Below are positions 58,111 to 64,000 of a DNA stretch of 64,000 nt, piece after piece (the stretch's first letter is position 1; the number at the start of each line of letters is the position of its first letter). The notes beneath the pieces are model-generated. The model saw nothing but the letters and a program-made list of their open reading frames with translations. It was not told the DNA's origin and did not search any database. Source of the stretch: Pleurotus djamor (Eukaryota; Basidiomycota; Agaricomycetes; Agaricales; Pleurotaceae); assembly GCA_029747585.1 (NCBI GenBank), contig JAPEVF010000145.1, forward strand, positions 26,841 through 90,840, read 5' to 3'. Made by a program: the position numbers and the translations under genes.

Positions 58111-59450
58111 TTCCATGCTGCTCAAGCTCCATCATACCAACCTAGCTGCGCGTTCAGCGCACGGAAGAGATACGACGTCGATGGTAGCGGTCGTCTTCTT
58201 TCAGCTAAGGCAAGGCAGGACGCAGCCAGGAGGTGAAGGTTGTCAAGGTGAAGTCCCCCAAGATAACGCCCAATCGCCCTCAAGCAGAATCCCTGCTTTC
58301 TTCATCGTCAAGCCCGAGCGGAAGGTAGGAGGGGATGACTCCAACATGTGCCAGATACGATGAAGACCGGGGAGCTGCCTTCACATCGTTGTATTGTCGT
58401 GCCCAAGAGGCTGCCTCAAGGAATATGGGAAGGGCAAGCGGGCAAATGGGAACCATATCTATCTCATCCCCACACCCTCCTCCTCCTGCTAAGATCATAT
58501 CAATACGATGGCGACGTGCCTCCAACACGCGTACGAGGGGCTTGAAGTCGAAATTTCTTAGCTCATCGCCCGGAGGGTATGAGTACATGAGGTCGAAGGG
58601 GGGTGTTGCTTCGGAGGCGTTCGGCTTTGTTGTGCAGCCCAGTAGCGAGTAGCTACGCTTGTCGTAGGCTCCAAGTCCAATAAGGTGCACTATCCACCCA
58701 TTAGATAAAGACCCCGAGGAAGACAGATGCTCACGAAACGTACCTTCATGAACACTCAACGCAACCAAACCTAACGAAACTAAACCGTGCTGGAGTATCT
58801 CTCCAACATCTAAACCGTTCGCCACTAGGTAGCAGAGGGTTCGTGCAGTGTACTAGGTAAGACGATTGGTAAGTGCTCTTCGTGGCGTACGAGACGAAAG
58901 GGACGTACCATGTCTTCCTTGAACCGCAGCCATTTTCTTGCATCAAACCACGTCAATCCCATTCCGATTCCATCCCATCATCGTACTGGTATCTTTGCTA
59001 GTACCCATGTGTCCCTGGGAGCAGCGTAGACGGCGACTACAGGTGTTGGCTCAGTGATGGTTTTGAGAACGAGCGCGGAGCCTGGCTTTGCGGTATCAAG
59101 GTTGTCGTGATGAAGCGACATAGAGCGAGTACTAGGAACCATATTAGGATACTGGATGAGGAGGATTGCGATGAGTAGGTGAATCAACATGAAGACGAGC
59201 GCAATCGACTCACTTCCCACATCCTTGCCCAGAATCAGTGCAGCCGCTGACGATAGCCACTAATTCCAGCTCCTTCTATGTCATAAAGACAGAAGCTCCC
59301 TGCAGTTTCCGGTTGATTATGTCCAGCCAGAGCGTATGGGGAATCCAATCGGGTACATTGACGCAGGTGTAGGTCTTTCTCAATGGTTTACGCAGGGAAG
59401 TCACCACCAAGGACGTCCAATGTACAGATTCTAGCCATCATGAGGATGAG
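58111..59450 (-). repeat. Decayed unit R3 of the three-copy repeat
   Basis: Blocks near 58540-58800, 58870-59050 and 59140-59440 match R1 and R2 in order and orientation (for example gtaagtg, aaaccacgtcaat, gtgtccctgggagcagcgta, tggatgaggaggat, agccagagcg). On the minus strand open pieces read like a membrane protein start (ALVFMLIHLLIAILLI near 59110-59200) and like GLTWFDARKW, but stops fall between them. Function unknown; it is more open than R1. Confidence 0.55.
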
Positions 59451-59530
59451 GACTCAAAATGTCGAGTTGGCGTTGCGTAGCGAAGGGATTTCGTGCTGCG
59501 GATGTGGGGGAAAAGAAAAAGCCAGCGAGC

Positions 59531-59705
59531 GCCAATTCGAACGCCAGTCATCGTCTTGATCCGCAACTTCCAACTAGGTACGATTTTCGCCTGTTGTGCG
59601 CATGCGTTGTTCTGTATTCACGGCTAATCCATCCCAGAGTCCTGATACGCGAGTAGATTGCTCGTGTATAGTCTAGACAACCCGTTCAATTGGATCAATT
59701 CATCG
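59531..59705 (+). promoter_or_regulatory. Conserved 5' flank of F-box gene 59706
   Basis: Near-copy of 54829-55018; the last 40 bases before ATG (including attggatcaattcatcg) are almost identical. Confidence 0.6.
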
Positions 59706-61580
59706 ATGGTGCGCCTTCGTTTTCAATCCCTTCCTGATTCACCGTTCCTATGCTAAAGTTTTTTTTTTCAGTCCGTACACACTGACCACGCGGCTCAACA
59801 AGCCATCGACGATGAAATAAAAGAGCTCAAAGAGCGGCTACGCACGCTACTCACACGACGAAACTCCTACGCCGCAATCTCACATCTCCCCAATGAAATC
59901 ATGACACAGATCTTCACCGCATGCCGTGCACAGAGTCCAAAATATACATCCCACACAGCTATACGTACTCTGTTACGCATCTCCACCGTGTGCTCTCATT
60001 GGAGGAATATAGCTCTCGGTGCAGGGCAACTGTGGTCGCTGATATCCCTTGATGACGCACCCTATTTGACCCTCGCACTCCTCCGTCGGTCGAAGAGCGC
60101 ACCACTGACCGTGACCTTCCCTCCAGGGGCTTATAATAGCAGTGACTCGCGTGCTAACATCCTATCCGCCATCCTCGCAGAGGAGACCCATCGGTTCGAG
60201 GACGTCGCTTTTCACACTGACCCGACGAATATATCCCCTCTCATCTCACGACTGCTCCCCATGAACGGTGATCCACGCGCTCCGCTCCTCCGCTCGCTCG
60301 TACTCGAATCTGACATTCCTCATGGAGCCCAAGAACCTCCGCATATGTTAGCGCGGTTCTGGACGGACCTGCGGTCTCTGCGAACACTACGACTTCGTCA
60401 TACTCTCCCGATGGATATCGTTATACCTCCTATGCCCGTCTTGACCCGGCTTACCATACATACTGCACGTATCAGCCATCTGCATCAACTATCCGCTTCA
60501 TGGGTTCTCAAACTTTTACGCGAAACACCTCTAATCGAGTCTGTGGACATCCGCACCATTTCATCCGACGACACAACCACCACCTCCACCCGTCCAGCGG
60601 CTCCAGCAGTGGATCCAATAGATCTCCCCCAACTGACATCCATCGCGTTGACATTCGCGTCGATCCAAGATTCCAAACTCGTAGAATTCATCACGTTTCC
60701 AAGCACTACTTGTGTCTCTCTCACATACGACAACGACATTAGTGATCCTGGATTGCAAGTCCAATTGGGAAGTTTGAACGCAACTTCGAGTCAACCAATT
60801 CGGACACTCAAACACCTCATATCAAGGCTTTCCAACACCGCCCTTTCCAGCACCGACACCCATACCCATACAGACACAGATACCGACGCTCATACATCCA
60901 CAGACCCAAAGTTCATCGACGTCTACATAGCAATATTCAAGATCGAACGTCTCGAAGATTCCGAATTCGAAATGGAAATCTCCGTCCCCACATCCTCAAG
61001 TCCTCGCTCCCAACTCTCCCTTTACATCCTTTTGCAACGATTCCCCCCATTAACGCGGAAGCATGCGAACATTGCTGGATCGCTCCCGTTGGATAGGATA
61101 CGCGATCTCATCCTGCATATATATGAGCCAGGGGCGGGGGAGGATGTGGCTGGGTGGTGTGGGATTCTTCGGTATCTTGTGAGTTTGAAGAGCTTGACTG
61201 TGGATAGGGTGGGTGTTTTACGTGGTCTGGCGCCATCTGCGAATGGAACAACATCGTCGTCGTCATCGTCGTTGTCGTCCAACTCAAACTCAAGCATCAC
61301 ATCCACCTCTATGAACTCGCATCTCCCCACCCCAGACTTAAAAACACTCGTCATCCACCAAGACCCCACTGCGACTCCAGACGACTGGACTGCGTTCATC
61401 CAGACATGTCGTCTTCGATCCCTCCAAGGAGCGCCGAAGTTGGATATCAGGATACATGTACGTGATAATCTGGATGATGACGACTGGGAACGTGTGCGCT
61501 CTGGCGGTGTGGATGTGGACGTGGAGGGTTTATCTCAGTATGCGAAGGTTGAACTCGAGTGGGAAGAGGATGAGGAGTGA
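59706..61580 (+). CDS. F-box/LRR protein, family 1, tandem pair member 2
   Basis: ATG 59706-59708, intron 59709-59771 (GTGCGC...TTCAG, 63 nt), exon 2 59772-61580; about 603 residues. Exon 2 starts SVHTDHAAQQAIDDEI; the F-box-like part is ISHLPNEIMTQIF and TVCSHWRNIALGAGQLW. It follows member 1 nearly residue by residue: WTDLRSLRTLRLRH, KLLRETPLIESVDIRT, LPQLTSIALTFAS, MNSHLPTPDLKTLVIHQDP, and the acidic end ELEWEEDEE. Differences are concentrated in the low-complexity inserts: THTHTDTDTDAHTSTD near 60857-60905 and a poly-Ser run TSSSSSSLSSNSNSS near 61250-61290. Both are intact. Predicted SCF adaptor. A Tc1/mariner element begins 146 bases after its stop. Confidence 0.86.
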
Positions 61581-61726
61581 TACATGATGAATAATGTGAG
61601 TAGCTGGGCAAGATTACTTAGTTTTCCGGCTGGGAGGTTCGCGTGATGAGATGTCTGAGAGTCGGAAGGACGAGAGGAAGGCAAGGAATGGGCGGAAGAT
61701 TTCCAGAAACATGAATCGTATGTGTA

Positions 61727-61754
61727 CTCGTCATCACAAAAAGTATCCGGACAC
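61727..61754 (+). repeat. Left terminal inverted repeat of the Tc1/mariner element
   Basis: 28 bases, ctcgtcatcacaaaaagtat then ccggacac; the mirror copy is at 62995-63022, with two mismatches (positions 8 and 9). Confidence 0.88.
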
Positions 61755-61874
61755 TTACATAATCAAGGGGTGACCCCTTCCGCCGATTTCATCATTTCAC
61801 CCCCCTCTGCTAGACGGATTTGAGTACGAAAATTGTGGTAGATCAATAGATGGGTATACTATCTAAAAACATTA

Positions 61875-62930
61875 CTAAAATCCTGTGTGTCCCCCTCTAA
61901 GTTTACGAAGAATTCGAACGCGCCTCGGCATGCTCCCTATATACTGGTTGACTTTGGCGATCGGTATTTCCTCCCAAATCTTGAGGACCACTTTTTTCAA
62001 TTCGTCCAGCGTAGTGGGCTTTCGAGGGAGTTTTCGAATCCCAGTCTTCAGGTCGTGCCAAACGGACTCCATAGGGTTGACATCGGGTGATGAGGGAGGG
62101 TGTGGCAGAAGGGGCATCTTCTTCGTGATGAACCATTGTTTCGTGGATTTGCTCGTGTGACTGGGGGCGCCGTCCTGCTGAAACCATATACGCCGCTTGA
62201 GGGACTTGAGTCCATTGTAGAACGGCAGGAGAGTTTGGTCGAGCACTTGTTCTTGGTACCGTTTCGAGTCCATTCCGTGTCCTCGGCCTCCCGGGTACTC
62301 CAGCACAATGAGAGGTCCCTTCCTCCCCCATTTGATACAACCCCAGACCATTATACGGAGCGGTGACTGCTTGAAGGACCCTACTACACAATTCTCCTTC
62401 ATTTCCTCGTGTGCCTTTCGTGTCACGTAAACGCGTCCGGCTTTATCATCGAGCTGGATGTAAGACTCATCTGAGAAAATCACGTCCTTCCATTTATCCT
62501 TCCCCCACGACTCAAAAACCATTGCCCATGCCATCCGTTTGTGCTTTTGGGTTGGCGAAAGGTAAGGGACACGTCTGGCAACCCGCCGGTGGTATCCCTT
62601 GGACTTGAGGACATTTCGTACTGTCGCGGTGGAGACTTTGGGGGTGGTTTCATTGGCAAGCTCGGCAAACGGTTTTCGACGGTTTTTCAGCGCGTTTCTG
62701 ACCAAAGCGCGTTTGCCCGTATCCGAGAGAATGGGAGGACGACCAGAGCGAGGGAGATTTGTCGTGGAACCAGTCATCTGAAACTTCTTGTAGATGTCAT
62801 GTGCCGTCGAATGGGGTAAGCCGACAAGTTTCGCGGCTTTGCGTACGGTATTTCCAGCTTCAATAGCGCCGATGAGTCGATTTTTGATTGGGCTACTGTG
62901 GTAGATATGCGAGGACTTGACAACGGCCAT
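61875..62930 (-). CDS. Tc1/mariner transposase
   Basis: Intact 351-residue protein. The N-terminus is a helix-turn-helix pair (IGAIEAGNTVRKAAKLVGLP, then STAHDIYKKFQ; second helix set STATVRNVLKSKGYHRR). The catalytic triad is DDE type: D in VIFSDESYIQ, D in WFQQDGAPSHTSK, and E in SPDVNPMESVW, 34 residues after the second D, so DD34E (Tc1-like). A GRPP-type motif (SGRPPILSD) lies between the DNA-binding parts, as in the family. By family knowledge it cuts and pastes the element at TA sites. The ATG is 65 bases inside the right repeat, and its open frame suggests a young insertion. Confidence 0.93.
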   Translation of the reverse strand: MAVVKSSHIYHSSPIKNRLIGAIEAGNTVRKAAKLVGLPHSTAHDIYKKFQMTGSTTNLPRSGRPPILSDTGKRALVRNALKNRRKPFAELANETTPKVSTATVRNVLKSKGYHRRVARRVPYLSPTQKHKRMAWAMVFESWGKDKWKDVIFSDESYIQLDDKAGRVYVTRKAHEEMKENCVVGSFKQSPLRIMVWGCIKWGRKGPLIVLEYPGGRGHGMDSKRYQEQVLDQTLLPFYNGLKSLKRRIWFQQDGAPSHTSKSTKQWFITKKMPLLPHPPSSPDVNPMESVWHDLKTGIRKLPRKPTTLDELKKVVLKIWEEIPIAKVNQYIGSMPRRVRILRKLRGGHTGF

Positions 62931-62994
62931 GAGGTGAACGTCGTTTATTTTTCATGATTTTATTTTTCAGGTGTCTACAGGGGGCTTACATAAT

Positions 62995-63022
62995 GTGTCC
63001 GGATACTTTTTGTGACCACGAG
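62995..63022 (-). repeat. Right terminal inverted repeat of the Tc1/mariner element
   Basis: Reverse complement of the left repeat with two mismatches; ends directly at the TA duplication. Confidence 0.88.
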
Positions 63023-63024
63023 TA

Positions 63025-63419
63025 TCTTGTTTTCAGTCTAGCACTTCGAGCGTGAGTGGTATCCTTTAGTTTAACGTCTAGTTGAATTCGGAGTCGTCGT
63101 AAGTCCACAGTCCTTGTGTGATACGTTCAGAATCCTGACATCGTCAAGGGCTACTGCGTGTGGCGTCGCGGATTCTGTGATCTGTGAATTCGGCTCGTCC
63201 ATCAATCTTACGCCTCAGCCCATCGTCAAAACGAGGAACCCACCACCCCTTTCCACCTCATCGAAACACGGAAGTAGGACCCACCGGACTCGGAAGGCGT
63301 GTTTTCCGTGAGGTCTAGTCGACCACCAGACAATACGTCCGAATTTCCAGCGCTAGAGAGTCATTATATATCGAGAAGCTTCCTTCCTTTCCATCCACGG
63401 ACGCTTGCTTCCCTCCGTG
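63025..63419. other. Intergenic
   Basis: About 395 bases between the transposon and the next ATG; should include a promoter. No gene seen. Confidence 0.4.
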
Positions 63420-64000
63420 ATGTCGTCTCGCCCAACCAAGGTCGGCGACCTGAAAGAGGACCTTCCTCCGACTATTTCTCCTGCCACGCATCCTCAAACT
63501 GTCCGACGCACACTCTGTATCCACACAGGAAAAGGACGCAACTTGGTTGTGAACCTGGATGGAACCGCAAACCAGTTCAGCGAGCACGTACGTCGTCCTC
63601 CTTCCGTCCTCGTATCCCTACGTTGTCTAACGCTTTTCTGTTACCGTAGTCTACCAACGTCGTCGAACTGTTCAGTCGTCTCATCAAGGATGAGGGCCAA
63701 ATGGTTTACTACGATAGCGGCATCGGAACCTACGCACCACCGTCATTCAAGTCGTTGAGCTACNTCNNGNGTCAGCTGCTTCGGCGTACGACACCTCACA
63801 GAGATAGCGGAATCTGGACTCCCTTTACCCGCAGTCAACCAGGTGAGTACTTTGACAAAAAATATGCTTTCAACACTCGGCGCGATCTGATACCCATCAT
63901 CGTATCGCATCATCGTCACGATTTCGTTCAAAATATAGATCGACCTCCATCCATTCATGACACGTGTAGACGTGGTGACGTTTTGCAATGAGAGGAATAT
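63420..64000 (+). CDS. DUF2235-type alpha/beta hydrolase, N-terminal part (cut by window edge)
   Basis: ATG 63420-63422; exon 1 63420-63587, intron 63588-63649 (GTACGT...CGTAG), exon 2 from 63650. It reads NLVVNLDGTANQFSEH, then STNVVELFSRLIKDEGQMVYY and DSGIGTYAPPSF, the N-terminal signature of DUF2235 (T6SS phospholipase effector Tle1-like) proteins: LDGTxN, NVxxLxxxL and YDxGIGT. Four Ns at 63764-63770 obscure the next part (SLSY followed by unknown residues) and the later exons are outside the window. By family knowledge these are serine hydrolases or phospholipases; the catalytic GxSxG would be downstream and cannot be seen. The role in fungi is not established. Confidence 0.75.

Larger units (their letters stand above)
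61727..63022 (-). mobile_element. Tc1/mariner element, complete with terminal inverted repeats
   Basis: Element of 1296 bases flanked on both sides by TA (61725-61726 and 63023-63024), the target duplication of this superfamily. The 28 bp ends are inverted repeats with two mismatches, and the transposase frame between them has no stop. One complete copy is visible in the window. Confidence 0.9.

Overview
The window looks like nuclear DNA of a basidiomycete fungus, most likely an Agaricomycete. The evidence is: nearly all introns are about 50-70 nt with GT...AG ends; the window holds large expansions of F-box/leucine-rich proteins typical of agaric genomes; there is a 7TM-type membrane protein and an uncharacterised protein family that I know mainly from Agaricomycetes; and the single-copy SUMO-activating subunit UBA2 has a fungal gene structure. 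I cannot name the species. Gene models were built by hand from splice signals and from comparison between paralogues inside the window, so exon ends that lack a paralogue are less certain.

Layout. 1-2.5 kb: tail of one F-box/LRR protein, then a complete one. 3.5-4.7 kb: first member (copy A, minus) of a second F-box family with a C-x2-C pair on both sides of a short spacer. 4.7-10.5 kb: gene-poor, with old diverged duplications. 10.5-12.5 kb: a large F-box protein with a hydrophobic C-terminus. 13.1-14.0 kb: agaric family of unknown function. 14.2-22.1 kb: three long F-box/LRR genes and the second-family copy C. 22.5-31.6 kb: three copies of a small unrecognised protein family, an aldo-keto reductase (minus), and second-family copy B. 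32.0-35.2 kb: second-family copy D head-to-head with an F-box/LRR gene. 36.1-44.2 kb: 7TM protein, a second aldo-keto reductase (plus), UBA2. 46.3-49.4 kb: F-box/LRR gene, GDSL esterase. 50.1-61.6 kb: an ATG27/MRH-type membrane protein followed by a tandem segmental duplication carrying two F-box/LRR genes, a fragment of the ATG27 gene and three copies of a decayed unit. 61.7-63.0 kb: an apparently intact Tc1/mariner element. 63.4 kb to the end: start of a DUF2235-type hydrolase.

The main theme is birth and death of F-box genes. Nine family-1-like genes plus one diverged relative and four second-family genes are interleaved in 64 kb, mixed with a three-member unknown family. Every family-1 gene whose 5' end can be seen begins with an exon made of the ATG alone, followed at once by a 52-69 nt intron. 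By family knowledge F-box proteins recruit substrates to SCF ubiquitin ligases; the divergent LRR middles and conserved ends fit a rapidly changing recognition repertoire, but this is inference.

Assembly quality: scattered single Ns lie beside homopolymers, and about 30 lie inside one F-box gene (20.5-22.1 kb), one of them in its start codon. One apparent frameshift (18.645 kb) coincides with such an N and is probably not biological.
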